The position numbers and the translations under genes were made by a program. Of a stretch of DNA of 64,000 bases, positions 26,267-35,390 are shown piece by piece; position 1 is the stretch's first letter, and each line of letters opens with the position of its first letter. Under the pieces are notes generated by a model. That model worked only from the letters and a program-made list of their open reading frames with translations. It was not told the origin of the DNA and searched no databases. The stretch is from Chloroflexota bacterium (GTDB taxonomy: Bacteria; Chloroflexota; Anaerolineae; Anaerolineales; UBA4823), in contig JAAYXE010000121.1 in NCBI GenBank assembly GCA_012516075.1, positions 36,435-100,434 on the forward strand. Reading direction: 5' to 3'.

Positions 26267-29200
26267 ATGAACCGGTCCGGCGAGGATTTCCTGGGCGAAC
26301 TGCGCCTGGGCCGAAAACTGAAAACCGTGCCGCAGGCCGCCTCAGCCGGGATCTTAATCACCCTCGGTCTGGTGATCCTGCTCGCGGACCCGCTGCTAAA
26401 GGGCCTCGGCACGAAGGCACCCTTTGTGCCCCTGCTCGCCCTGCTCCTGTTCACCCTCAACCTGCTCAACGTCCTCGAAATGCTGGCCGGCAGCGGTGAC
26501 CGCGGCGGCGCCTACGCCCTGGTGTACGAAGTCCTGGGCGGCTGGGGCGCTATGCTCACCGGCGCAGCTATCCTGGCAGGTGCGCTGGCCGTGACCGCCG
26601 CTCTGACCCGCCTGGCCGTCCTCGAGCTTTCCGGGTTCGCCTTCTTCGCTGCGCTGCCGGCTTCCATCCTGGCGGCCGGCTTCCTGACCCTTCTGCTGCT
26701 GGTGCAGTTTTTCCACATCGACCCGGCGCGCATCTCCTTCCGCCTGCTGGTGCTCCCCCTGCTGGCCGCCCTGCTCTTCGAAATCGTCACCTCCCTGACC
26801 CGCATCAACCTGGACGTCTTCCGCCGGCCCGTATTTGAGCTGGAGGGCACAGCGCGGGCTGCGGCGTTGATGGCCACCGGTTACCTGGCATTCGAAGCCC
26901 TGTTCAGCGAAAGGCGCCAGGTGCGCGCTGCCCTGCGGGTAATCCCGCGCGCCCTGGTTCTCATCCTGGGGGTGCTCACCATCCTGTCGTTCCTGGTCTT
27001 TTTCGACCTGGCGGGACAGAATGTGAGCACCAGAACGTCAACCATCATCATCCTGGACGCTCTCTCGGTGACCGGGTGGCTGCCGCCCTGGGTGCTGGCC
27101 CTGCTCTTCCTGGTCATCCTCTTTTTTGCCGCCCACACCGCCCTTTCGACCGCCGCATTTCAGATCCAGACGCTTATCCTGGAAGGCGCCCTGCCAGCCT
27201 TCCCTTCCCGCGTGCGGCGCTCGCTGCGCACGCCGCTGATCATCCTTGCCCTTTCAGCCGGGATAGTCGGCCCGCTGCTGCTTTTCGCCCCGGCAGACTG
27301 GCTGCTGCCAGTCGCCGCAGCCCTCTTCCTGGTCGCGATGAGCCTGCTGGACCTGGCGGCGATCGTCAGCCGCAGCCGCGAGCCCGACCGGCGCAGGACT
27401 GTGGTCCTGCCCTTCGCCCCCCTGATCCCGCTGCTGGCCATCGCCCTGAACGTGGGGCTGCTGGGCAGCTTACCCGTTCCGGTCCTGGCCGCCAGCGGCG
27501 TGTGGCTGGCGGCTGCCAGCGGGCTCTACTTCCTCTTCGCCCTTCCCCGGCAGGCGGAGCACCGCAGCCGGGAGCTGAGCATCGGAGCGCCCCCCGACGT
27601 GCCAGATCGGGACGGTCACAGGCCGCGCATCCTGGTCCCGCTGGAACCGGGTGAGGAGCATCACCTGGTGCTGAGCCTGGCGCTCAGCCTCTCGCAGCAG
27701 ACCGGTGCGATGGTGCTTCCCCTGCAGGTGATCCCGGTCCCCGACCCGCTGGCGATCGAAGACGGCCGCCGCATGGCCCGCCAGCAGAATCACCGCTTCC
27801 GCTGGTCGCTCAAGCAGGCCAGCGAGCTGGGCGTCCCGGTCTACCCGATCACACGCCTGGCGCGCAGCGTCCCCGAAGGCATCCTGGAGACCGCCGAAGA
27901 AGAGGACTGTACGCTCATCCTGCTGGCTGGCAAAGTAGAAGCCCAGGGGAGGAACAAGAAAATCAGCCCGGTGATCCGCCGGGTCGTCGACGCAGCTCCC
28001 TGCGACGTTGCCGCGCTCACTTACAATCCCCAGTCGCTGCGCCCGGAGTTCAAAAAAGCGGTGCTCAAAGAAGGGCTGGGAGACAGCCAGGACGGCTCCT
28101 ACCGGCTGCGCAGGATCCTGGTTCCGGCAGCGGGCGGGCCCACCGCGCCGCGGGCGATCGAACTGGCCGTCCATCTGGCCCGGGAATACGGTGCCACGGT
28201 GACCCCGCTGTACGCCGCGCCCCTCCACCCGCGCGAGGAAGACCGCCGCCAGGGGCTGCAGCGCCTGCAGGCAACCATCGAGTTCATGCGCAGCATCTTC
28301 TCCGGGGAGGTAAAACCGGACCACGATGGCCTGGACGGGATCCTGACGGAGGGCAAAATCGCCTCCGGCCCCAGCGTCACCGCCACCATCGCTGAGGCCA
28401 GCCAGTCATATGACCTGATCATCATGGGGGCATCTGAGGAAGGGATCGTCGACCGCTTCCTGTTCGGGGACATCCCCGAGCAGGTCTCTCTCCAGGCGCA
28501 CACGCCGGTGATGATCGTACGGCGCTTCGAGGGGCTGCCCCGCCTGTGGCTGCATCGTCTGTGGGCCAGCCTGTTCGGCGCGCTGCCGCAGCTCGACGAA
28601 GAGGAGCAGATCACCATCTACCGTGCCACGCACCGCAGCGCCCGGCCGGACATCGATTTCTTCGTCATGATCGCTCTCTCGGCGCTGATCACGACCTTCG
28701 GACTGGTGCTGAACAACCTCACCGTGGTGATCGGCGCTATGCTGGTCGCGCCGCTGTTTTCCCCCATTCTGGCCACCAGCCTGGCCGTGGTGGATGGCAA
28801 CGTCCGTCTGCTCTGGCTGGCCGTCGAATCAACGCTCAAAGGCCTGGCCCTGATGATCGCCATCGCCATCCTGCTCACGCTCATCATCCCCTACCAGCCG
28901 CTGACCGAAGCCCTGCGGCTGTTCTCCGAGCCGTCGCTGATCGACCTGCTCATCGCCCTGGGCGCCGGTGCAGCCGGAGCTTACGCCGCGTCCCGCAAAG
29001 ACGTGTCTTCTGCCCTGCCGGGAGTGGCGATCTCGGTCTCCCTGGAGCCGCCGCTGGCTACGGTTGGCATCAGCCTGGCTTCCGGAGAACTGCTCGCCGC
29101 CGGCGGCGCAGCGCTGCTCTTCCTCACCAACCTGGTCGCCATCATCCTGGCCGGCGCGCTGGTCTTCTTCCTGCTCGGTTTCCGCCCCGGCTCGGCCTCC

Positions 29201-29554
29201 CGCGAGACCCATCTGCGCCGCGGCCTGCTGGTGACGCTGGTTTCCTTTACGATCATCGCCGTGCCGCTGCTGTTCTTCTTCGTGCAGTCCGTGCAGAACT
29301 CCCGCATGCGCAGCACCATCGAAGCGACCATCAGCGCTTCCCTGGAGGAGATCCAGGGCGTGGACCTGGTCAGCCCGGATGAAATCCGCTTCGCCACCGA
29401 AGGCGACGTCGTCCAGGTGACCGTGCCGGTGTACGTGCAGCACGAAATCCCCTCCGGCCTGGCCGCGCAGCTCAGCGCAGAGGTCAACGCCGCGGTCGCC
29501 CGGCCGGTGCACCTGCGCCTGGTCCCTCTGTTCGTGGTCTCATCGCCCCCATGA
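26267..29554 (+). CDS. Permease-UspA-UspA-DUF389 multidomain membrane protein
   Basis: A 1095-residue protein in four parts. Residues about 1-430 are an APC-like permease with about 12 membrane helices. Residues about 455-590 form a first UspA domain (PRILVPLEPGEEHHLVLSLAL, then TLILLAGKVEAQGR). Residues about 616-755 form a second (RRILVPAAGGPTAPRAIELAVHLAREYGA, ending LIIMGASEEG and TPVMIVRRF). From about 790 follows a DUF389 membrane domain (LITTFGLVLNNLTVVIGAML, SPILATSLAV, GAYAASRKDVSSALPGVAISVSLEPPLATVG) and a soluble tail. UspA domains bind ATP or other nucleotides, so a nucleotide-gated transporter is a reasonable inference. The substrate is unknown. It stands alone with its own promoter. 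Confidence 0.88.
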   Translation: MNRSGEDFLGELRLGRKLKTVPQAASAGILITLGLVILLADPLLKGLGTKAPFVPLLALLLFTLNLLNVLEMLAGSGDRGGAYALVYEVLGGWGAMLTGAAILAGALAVTAALTRLAVLELSGFAFFAALPASILAAGFLTLLLLVQFFHIDPARISFRLLVLPLLAALLFEIVTSLTRINLDVFRRPVFELEGTARAAALMATGYLAFEALFSERRQVRAALRVIPRALVLILGVLTILSFLVFFDLAGQNVSTRTSTIIILDALSVTGWLPPWVLALLFLVILFFAAHTALSTAAFQIQTLILEGALPAFPSRVRRSLRTPLIILALSAGIVGPLLLFAPADWLLPVAAALFLVAMSLLDLAAIVSRSREPDRRRTVVLPFAPLIPLLAIALNVGLLGSLPVPVLAASGVWLAAASGLYFLFALPRQAEHRSRELSIGAPPDVPDRDGHRPRILVPLEPGEEHHLVLSLALSLSQQTGAMVLPLQVIPVPDPLAIEDGRRMARQQNHRFRWSLKQASELGVPVYPITRLARSVPEGILETAEEEDCTLILLAGKVEAQGRNKKISPVIRRVVDAAPCDVAALTYNPQSLRPEFKKAVLKEGLGDSQDGSYRLRRILVPAAGGPTAPRAIELAVHLAREYGATVTPLYAAPLHPREEDRRQGLQRLQATIEFMRSIFSGEVKPDHDGLDGILTEGKIASGPSVTATIAEASQSYDLIIMGASEEGIVDRFLFGDIPEQVSLQAHTPVMIVRRFEGLPRLWLHRLWASLFGALPQLDEEEQITIYRATHRSARPDIDFFVMIALSALITTFGLVLNNLTVVIGAMLVAPLFSPILATSLAVVDGNVRLLWLAVESTLKGLALMIAIAILLTLIIPYQPLTEALRLFSEPSLIDLLIALGAGAAGAYAASRKDVSSALPGVAISVSLEPPLATVGISLASGELLAAGGAALLFLTNLVAIILAGALVFFLLGFRPGSASRETHLRRGLLVTLVSFTIIAVPLLFFFVQSVQNSRMRSTIEATISASLEEIQGVDLVSPDEIRFATEGDVVQVTVPVYVQHEIPSGLAAQLSAEVNAAVARPVHLRLVPLFVVSSPP

Positions 29555-30216
29555 CCTTTTACGGGCAGATTATTTAGACCAACCTGGACATCATTAACGC
29601 GTCAAGACACAGGCTCTCAAATACGTCCCAGTTATTCCCGTGTCCACAGTCAACCTGGGCGCGCTGCTGTTCCCCAGTCCTTTCCTGACTGCTGTATATG
29701 CACGGCAGCGATGCCGGAAGGCGGCCCGGCCGAAAAGGGCAGCTGTTTCCGAAGGATGCCATGTAAGAAGTATGCCGTGCCCCATCCTGAGTATCAAATG
29801 GGCGGTGGTCATGGTGCACAGCGTGCAGCAGGCAGCGGTCATTCTGTTTTCGCTGCATTGTGCTCCAATGAACATTAGCTGCCCTTCAGCTGAAAAAATT
29901 CGCTCCTGCGCTGCTAGACCCAACCTTGAAAGCATGAGCTTACGAGCAGCCAGGCATCCCGCAGCCCCCGCAAACGCGTTGACAGAGGGACGTTACCCCC
30001 GGGCATGCTGCGCATGCCTGGTCGAAATGGCCTGCGGGGTGGTCGAACATCGCCCGCTGAGCAGCAACACGCTCTTCGACCAGGCTCGCGCAGCCGCTCA
30101 GGGCGCCCGGGAGCGTGATCGAAAAAGCCTTAGAGAATAACGACTGGGTAAAATTCGCGTCCATCCGCGCTTTCAGCGTCGAGAATGCGCAGCATCGCCG
30201 GTGCTCCCCAAAAAAA
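29555..30216. other. Long spacer without convincing gene
   Basis: About 660 bp. Overlapping open frames on both strands at 29594-29935 and 29640-30140 lack ribosome sites and known motifs; the minus frames may be a decayed gene. At about 30000-30019 is the palindrome GGGCATGCTGCGCATGCC, a member of the repeat group also seen near 50.7 and 51.1 kb. Confidence 0.5.
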
Positions 30217-30858
30217 CTAACTTCCGGACAGCCGCTTCTCTACGGCAGCGCGCGTCAGCCCGCCGGCCGCCAGCTCGGACTCCGGCAGCTCCAGCAGGCG
30301 GGTGTAGAACAGCCGCAGCTCCTCCTGCACCCACTCTGCATCAGCGCCTGAAGCCATCTCCCGCAGCACGCCTTCCGCCTTTGCGAATCCCCCTCGCACC
30401 TCATAATAGTTAAACAGCGAAAAGGCCAGATCCGCCGGCAGGGCTGCACCCGCCAGCCGGGCGGTAACCGGCTCCACCTTCTCGATGGCAGCCGGCTTTT
30501 CATCCTCATCCGCGGCAAAGAACGCTTCCAGCGCCAGGAACAGCGCCCGCTGGTAAGCCTGTGCGGCTTCAACCGGATGCTTCTGCTCCTCCAGGATCTC
30601 CCCGCGCACCTGGAACAGCCCGGCCAGCGCCAGGGCGGGATCGACATCCACCCCGTCCTCGCCCGAGACCGTGTCGAGCAGGCCGGCGTCATCCATGCGG
30701 TCCACCATCCCAGCCGGCAGCCCCAGCCACTCCTCCAGCAGGGTATCCACCGCTTCAAGTGCGGCCTGATATTCGCCGGCGGCCTTCAACCCCATTGCGC
30801 GCTGGATCACCGCCAGGGCAGCCCGCAGCATGCGTAGAATAAAATCTTCCTGAAACAT
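30217..30858 (-). CDS. DUF6483-like helical protein
   Basis: A 213-residue protein rich in alpha helix. The start FQEDFILRMLRAALAVIQRAMGL resembles the N-terminus of DUF6483 proteins. The rest looks like TPR-type helical hairpins (EYQAALEAVDTLLEEWLG, QKHPVEAAQAYQRALFLALEAFF). I chose the ATG at 30858 because GGAGAG lies 6 bp upstream; a nearer ATG two codons earlier would sit on that site. No catalytic residues are evident. The role is unknown. Confidence 0.7.
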   Translation of the reverse strand: MFQEDFILRMLRAALAVIQRAMGLKAAGEYQAALEAVDTLLEEWLGLPAGMVDRMDDAGLLDTVSGEDGVDVDPALALAGLFQVRGEILEEQKHPVEAAQAYQRALFLALEAFFAADEDEKPAAIEKVEPVTARLAGAALPADLAFSLFNYYEVRGGFAKAEGVLREMASGADAEWVQEELRLFYTRLLELPESELAAGGLTRAAVEKRLSGS

Positions 30859-30934
30859 CCCCATCTCTCCTGAACACCATTTAATCACAGTTGTGGGGAT
30901 ATTTGACATTCGCCTGAGGCGGTGTGGTTCTCTA

Positions 30935-31867
30935 TCAGAAATTCAGGAAGATAAATCCAAGCCGCCCGTTGGCTGCATGCCAGAACACCCCGGGCAGAAT
31001 GCTGCGCGTCCGCAGGTACAGGTAGCCCCACAGCAGCCCGGTTGGATAGTCGCTGCGGAAGATCCCCAGCACGGCGTTGACCCAGGGCTCGCCCTGGCTT
31101 ATTTCCAGCGGCACATGGATCGCATTAAACAGCAGGGCCGAGATCACCAGGGCGTTGAGCGGATTGGCGAGAACCTTCTCCAGCCGGGGCAGCAGCAGCC
31201 CGCGGAAGAACATTTCCTCCGGCAGGGCATTAATGAAGATGCCAATCCCATACACCGCCAGCACCTGCCCCGGAGGAGCCTGCAGCAGCACGCCGGTCAG
31301 CAGGCCGAAGACGGCTGTGATGCCCCCCAGCACGGCTGCCAGGCGGATTTGCGGGTTGGATCCCCATACTTCCTGCCGCCCGCAGTCCAGCAGCCAGATA
31401 AGGATCAGCGTGGGCAGCAGCTGCTTGATCGTGCTGGAAATCGCCCCGTAGATGCTCCCCTGCGCCCAGCCGGGAATACCCAGTCCGAAGACCCATGCCC
31501 GGATCTGGGTAAAGAAGCCCTGCACCCATCCCTGCCACGGCTGCAGCGGCCAGACGCCGAAGTCGAATAACTGGATCAGGAACATCGCCCCGAGCAGCGC
31601 CGCCGCAGCTGCAAGTTCGCGGTGTGGACGCCGCACAGGCAGCGGCGCCGGCAGGTCGGACGTCAGCGCGCGGATCAGCATCACGTACATGCCGAGCAGC
31701 AGCAGGTTGGCGCAGCCCTGCAGCAGCGCGCTCCACCCCTCCTGCAGCAGGTTGAGCAGCAGGCCGGCCGCCAGCCAGCCCCACAGCAGCGGCGTATCGA
31801 TCAGGCGCTTCCACAGATAGGCGGCCTGTCCAACGATGCGGTTCGGGAGCGAAAGTGCGCTCTGCAT
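30935..31867 (-). CDS. CPBP-family intramembrane metalloprotease
   Basis: A 310-residue membrane protein with about eight helices. It carries the CPBP/Abi motif LPEEMFFRGLLLPRLE (EE-x3-R), then a downstream histidine motif in NALVISALLFNAIHVPLEI and a third in GLLWGYLYLRTRSILPGVFWHAA. These are the glutamates and histidines of Rce1-like intramembrane proteases. The target is unknown; members process peptides or prenylated proteins. GGAG lies 8 bp before the ATG, in the 16-bp gap after a small membrane ORF that may share its transcript. Confidence 0.87.
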   Translation of the reverse strand: MQSALSLPNRIVGQAAYLWKRLIDTPLLWGWLAAGLLLNLLQEGWSALLQGCANLLLLGMYVMLIRALTSDLPAPLPVRRPHRELAAAAALLGAMFLIQLFDFGVWPLQPWQGWVQGFFTQIRAWVFGLGIPGWAQGSIYGAISSTIKQLLPTLILIWLLDCGRQEVWGSNPQIRLAAVLGGITAVFGLLTGVLLQAPPGQVLAVYGIGIFINALPEEMFFRGLLLPRLEKVLANPLNALVISALLFNAIHVPLEISQGEPWVNAVLGIFRSDYPTGLLWGYLYLRTRSILPGVFWHAANGRLGFIFLNF

Positions 31868-31883
31868 TCGATTTTCTCCATAT

Positions 31884-32096
31884 TCACCGCCGGCCGTGGG
31901 CTCGACCTGCGGTTAAGCAATATCTATTATTCCAGCGCTTCTTCGCACCCCCTCCGGAAGCGATCAGGGTCAAACCCAGTGCTGCAGTGGAATGGGTTTC
32001 CACGGGCTGCAGCAGGCCCCATAACAGCGCCGCGGCGCCAGCGAGGAAGCACAGCTCGCCTGCGACCAGGAAAACTTCTGCCAGCATGGATTTCAC
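31884..32096 (-). CDS. Possible small membrane protein
   Basis: A 70-residue frame with GTG start and GAGGT 6 bp upstream, ending 16 bp before the CPBP gene. It has two hydrophobic segments (AEVFLVAGELCFLAGAAALLWGLL and AALGLTLIASGGG) and a basic C-terminus. No family recognised. A ribosome site and operon spacing speak for it; short length and GC-rich context speak against. Confidence 0.4.
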   Translation of the reverse strand: MKSMLAEVFLVAGELCFLAGAAALLWGLLQPVETHSTAALGLTLIASGGGAKKRWNNRYCLTAGRAHGRR

Positions 32097-32156
32097 GGTT
32101 TTACCTCACAGCATAAGAATTTTCACCGAATGTACCGGCCTCATGCCATCCTGTCG

Positions 32157-32172
32157 CCTATCCCGGGATAGG
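32157..32172. promoter_or_regulatory. 16-bp palindrome, candidate operator
   Basis: A perfect palindrome CCTATCCCGGGATAGG centred about 66 bp before the -10 box of the following MalT-like regulator gene. It could be an autoregulatory site. Confidence 0.45.
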
Positions 32173-32206
32173 TTTCCTCACCATACTGCTGCAGACTCAG
32201 AGAATA

Positions 32207-32236
32207 TTACGCCCGGAATGACAGCTACGGTATAAT
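32207..32236 (+). promoter_or_regulatory. Promoter of the MalT-like regulator (apparently leaderless)
   Basis: A consensus TATAAT at 32231-32236, with a weak TTACGC at 32207-32212 (18-bp spacer). The expected transcription start is near 32243 and the gene starts at 32245, with no ribosome site between, so the mRNA should be leaderless or nearly so. Confidence 0.55.
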
Positions 32237-32244
32237 TTTTATGG

Positions 32245-34887
32245 ATGAACACCCGCCTCCTGGCCACGAAACTTCATACCCCCCCCTTCCGCCCCTTCGA
32301 AGTAACCCGTCCGCGCCTGCTGGAGCATATGCATACCGGCCTGCGCGAAGGCCGTAAACTGACGCTGCTTTCGGCCCCCGCCGGGTATGGCAAAACCACC
32401 CTGGCTGCAGGGTGGGTCCATACACTGACCGCCAGCCGGCAGACCGGCTGGCTCTCTCTGGACCCCGAAGACAGCGACCCGGGGCGGTTCTTCGCCTACT
32501 TTCTGGGGGCCCTCCAGGCAGCGGGTGTATCCGGTCTGGATGCGCTGCTCTCCCTGTTCGACAGGCCGCAGATCCCCCCGTCCCAGGCGCTGCTGGACGA
32601 ACTACTAAACCGCCTGTCCGCTGTCGAATCCCCGCTCCTGCTCGTCCTGGACGATTATCAGGTCATCACCAGCCCGGTGGTTCACGACGCCCTGGCGTAC
32701 ATCCTCGATCACAAGCCCGTCACGTTTCACCTGATGCTGCTCACCCGGCAGGACCCCCCGCTGCATCTGGCGCGTCTGCGGGCACGCAGGCAGATCACGG
32801 AGATCCGCGCCCAGGTGCTGCGCTTCACACCCGAGGAGGCCTGCCAGTACTTCACCCAGGTGATGCAGCTGGACCTGACCCGCGAAGCAGCCCGCGCGCT
32901 GGAAGAGCGCACCGAAGGATGGGCGGTCGGCCTGCAGCTTGCCGGTCTGGCCCTTCAGAATACAGCCGACCCGGAGCGCTTTATCCAGAGCTTTCGCGGC
33001 AGCCACCGCTATGTGCTGGATTACCTGGCTGAGGAGGTCCTGGCCCGGCAGAGTGAGCAGACTCGCTGGTTTCTCGCTCGCACCAGCGTGCTCGACCGCT
33101 TCAACGCGGACCTGTGCGGCGCCCTCACCGGGCAGCCGGACGCGCAGGCGGTAATCGATCACCTCGAGAAGGCCAACCTGTTCATCGTGCCGCTGGATGA
33201 CGAGCGCATCTGGTACCGCTACCACCACCTCTTCCGCGATTACCTGACCACGCTGCTCGACAGGAAGGAACAGGCCGAGCTGAGCAAAAAAGCCTCCCTC
33301 TGGCACGAGGCAAACGGCATGCTCACCGGAGCCGTGCGCTATGCGCTCGCCAGCGGCGACCCCGATTTTTCCGCAGGCGTAATCGAACGAGCAGTGGATC
33401 AGAACACCACCTTTTCCGGCGGCAATGTCGCCCTGCTGACCTCCTGGCTGGCAGCACTGCCGGCTCATACACTGCAGCAGCGCCCGCGCCTCAACCTCAA
33501 CGCCTCGCGCATCTTCTACCTTGCGAGCCAGTTCGACCTGGCGGAGAAGCACCTGAATCAGGCCGAGGCTGCGATTAAGACCTCACCTCCTGCACCGGAG
33601 ACAGAGCTTCTGCTCGCCCTGGCTGCGCTGTACCGCGGGTCGCTCGCCCTGGTGCGGGGCGATATCCAGCAGGGCATCGAACAGACGGTCTATGCGCAGG
33701 CGCGGCTGCCCGCTGATCATCATCTGGCGCATGCACGCGCCTGCTTCAACCTGGGGCAGGCGTACGAAATCACAGACGAGCTCGATCAGGCGGTGGAAAA
33801 CTACCTGCTCTCCGGCGATGAGGCCCTGCTGGCCGGCGTGCGCTTTCTGGCAATCCAGGCGTACTGCTCAGCAGCACAGGTTCAGGTGAAGCTGGGGGAT
33901 CTGACCCTGGCGGAACACACCTGCCAGGCTGCCGTTCAGATGACTGGCGGCGAGCGCATTCCACCGCTGGGCCTGGCATATATTGTGCTGGGCGGCATCG
34001 CCCTGGAGCGCAGCGACCTGGCAGCTGCGGAAGCGCTGTTACAGGACGGTACAGCGCTCTCTCGCCAGGGCGGACTGATGGACAATGCCGTGCTCGGGAT
34101 GGCCTCGCTCGCCAGGCTGCGCATCTGTCAGGGGGATGCCCCCGGAGCGCATGCCGTGGTGCAGGAAGCGCGCAGCATCATCCAGACCTTCGGCGTCCCG
34201 CTCATGGCCTCGCGCGCCGCTGCTTTCCTGGCACGCCTGCAGCTTGCTGCTGGAAAACTACAGGAGGCCGCGCGCTGGGCCGCCGAATACCAGGCGAAGC
34301 GCAGCGGAACGGACGAATATGAAGAGCTGACGCTGGCGCGCGTTCTCCTGGCCAGTGGACAGTCGGGTCTGGTACCCCAGATCCTGCAGCCCGTTCTGGA
34401 TCAGGCCGGGAGAGCCGGCCGGCGGTCCAGCCAGATCGAAGCCATGCTCCTCTTCAGCCGGTATGATCACGCCAGGAAAGACCTCGCGGCGGCCGAAAAA
34501 TGGCTCGTGCGTGCGGTGGCCCTGGCTGCAGAAACCGGTCATGTGCGCATTTTCCTGGATGAGGTCGGGCCGCTGGTCGACCTGCTGCCCCGCATGCGCT
34601 CCGCCGCGCCGGAATTTGTCGATCAGATCATTAAGGCTGTCCAGCGGCAGCCTGGGGCCGGCATTTCTACGGGCAGCTCGCCTGACGACCCGCTCATCGA
34701 GCCGCTCACCCCGCAGGAACAGCGTGTGCTGGAGCTGATCGTCGCCGGCAGATCCAACCAGGAGATCGCCGCGGCACTGGTCATCAGCCTGGGGACAGCC
34801 AAATGGCATGTTCACAACATCCTGCAGAAACTGGGGGCGAGGGACCGCCCGCAGGCCATTGCCCGCGCCCGGGAACTGGGCTATTAA
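32245..34887 (+). CDS. MalT-type LuxR transcriptional regulator
   Basis: An 880-residue STAND-type regulator. The N-terminal NTPase has Walker A in LLSAPAGYGKTTLAAGW (about residues 38-54) and a Walker B-like LLVLDDYQVI. TPR-like helices fill about 340-780. A C-terminal LuxR HTH closes the protein: LTPQEQRVLELIVAGRSNQEIAAALVIS and TAKWHVHNILQKLGARDRPQAI. Such proteins multimerise on ATP and an inducer and then activate promoters. The inducer is unknown. It is monocistronic with its own terminator. Confidence 0.93.
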   Translation: MNTRLLATKLHTPPFRPFEVTRPRLLEHMHTGLREGRKLTLLSAPAGYGKTTLAAGWVHTLTASRQTGWLSLDPEDSDPGRFFAYFLGALQAAGVSGLDALLSLFDRPQIPPSQALLDELLNRLSAVESPLLLVLDDYQVITSPVVHDALAYILDHKPVTFHLMLLTRQDPPLHLARLRARRQITEIRAQVLRFTPEEACQYFTQVMQLDLTREAARALEERTEGWAVGLQLAGLALQNTADPERFIQSFRGSHRYVLDYLAEEVLARQSEQTRWFLARTSVLDRFNADLCGALTGQPDAQAVIDHLEKANLFIVPLDDERIWYRYHHLFRDYLTTLLDRKEQAELSKKASLWHEANGMLTGAVRYALASGDPDFSAGVIERAVDQNTTFSGGNVALLTSWLAALPAHTLQQRPRLNLNASRIFYLASQFDLAEKHLNQAEAAIKTSPPAPETELLLALAALYRGSLALVRGDIQQGIEQTVYAQARLPADHHLAHARACFNLGQAYEITDELDQAVENYLLSGDEALLAGVRFLAIQAYCSAAQVQVKLGDLTLAEHTCQAAVQMTGGERIPPLGLAYIVLGGIALERSDLAAAEALLQDGTALSRQGGLMDNAVLGMASLARLRICQGDAPGAHAVVQEARSIIQTFGVPLMASRAAAFLARLQLAAGKLQEAARWAAEYQAKRSGTDEYEELTLARVLLASGQSGLVPQILQPVLDQAGRAGRRSSQIEAMLLFSRYDHARKDLAAAEKWLVRAVALAAETGHVRIFLDEVGPLVDLLPRMRSAAPEFVDQIIKAVQRQPGAGISTGSSPDDPLIEPLTPQEQRVLELIVAGRSNQEIAAALVISLGTAKWHVHNILQKLGARDRPQAIARARELGY

Positions 34888-34905
34888 ACCTTCTGTATCA
34901 GTCTC

Positions 34906-34932
34906 AGAGCCGCGCACGCGGCTCTTTTTTGT
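34906..34932 (+). terminator. Intrinsic terminator after the MalT-like gene
   Basis: AGAGCCGCG and CGCGGCTCT form a tight GC stem followed by TTTTTTG, 18 bp after the stop codon. Confidence 0.88.
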
Positions 34933-35047
34933 TTAAACCCAACCTGCAAACCCATCTCTGGATAGGGGAAAAACTCGCCCCCTGCCGGTAGACTGTCAGC
35001 AGAACGATCAACTCAGCTCATTCACCTGCAGCGAAGGAGATAACCAG

Positions 35048-35122
35048 ATGCTTACCAGAACCCCTGTCACGCTTGCGGCAAATCCCCTGAAACAGGCCGC
35101 ATCCATTGGGAGGCCCATATGA
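35048..35122 (+). CDS. 24-residue small ORF coupled to the next gene
   Basis: The ATG has a very good ribosome site (AAGGAGATAACCAG). It encodes MLTRTPVTLAANPLKQAASI plus GRPI, and its TGA overlaps the ATG of the following gene (ATGA). This looks like a translated leader or coupling peptide. The sequence has no known family. Confidence 0.5.
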   Translation: MLTRTPVTLAANPLKQAASIGRPI

Positions 35123-35373
35123 CACCCGGACACACTCCCGCATGGTACGAAATCTGCGTCAGCGGCATCCTGGAAGACCGCTGGCTGCGCCGGCTGGAAG
35201 GTCTGCTGGTCCACCGGCAGCCCGAAGGGGTCACCGTCATTCGCGGCGAGGTGGACCAGGCAGGGCTGCACGGCCTGCTCACAACCATCCGTGACATCGG
35301 CGTAGAACTCATCTCCGTTCAGAAGATCGATCCTCCGGCCGGGTCCGGTTTCGAGGATCACAAAAAAGAATAA
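35119..35373 (+). CDS. Small conserved-looking protein, function unknown
   Basis: An 84-residue protein: WYEICVSGILEDRWLRRLEG, then a beta-rich VTVIRGEVDQAGLHGLLTTIRDIGVELISVQKI. The pattern suggests a small alpha/beta ferredoxin-like or ACT-like fold. It has no enzyme motif. Translation is coupled to the 24-codon ORF before it, and the membrane hydrolase gene follows 17 bp later, so all three form one unit. Confidence 0.65.
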   Translation: MTPGHTPAWYEICVSGILEDRWLRRLEGLLVHRQPEGVTVIRGEVDQAGLHGLLTTIRDIGVELISVQKIDPPAGSGFEDHKKE

Positions 35374-35390
35374 AAAGAGGCAAAAAGGAA

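Noticed and set aside
29594..29935. 113-codon minus frame after the permease fusion gene
   Set aside because: No ribosome site, no motif, and an overlapping frame looks equally plausible. Kept only as part of the spacer entry.
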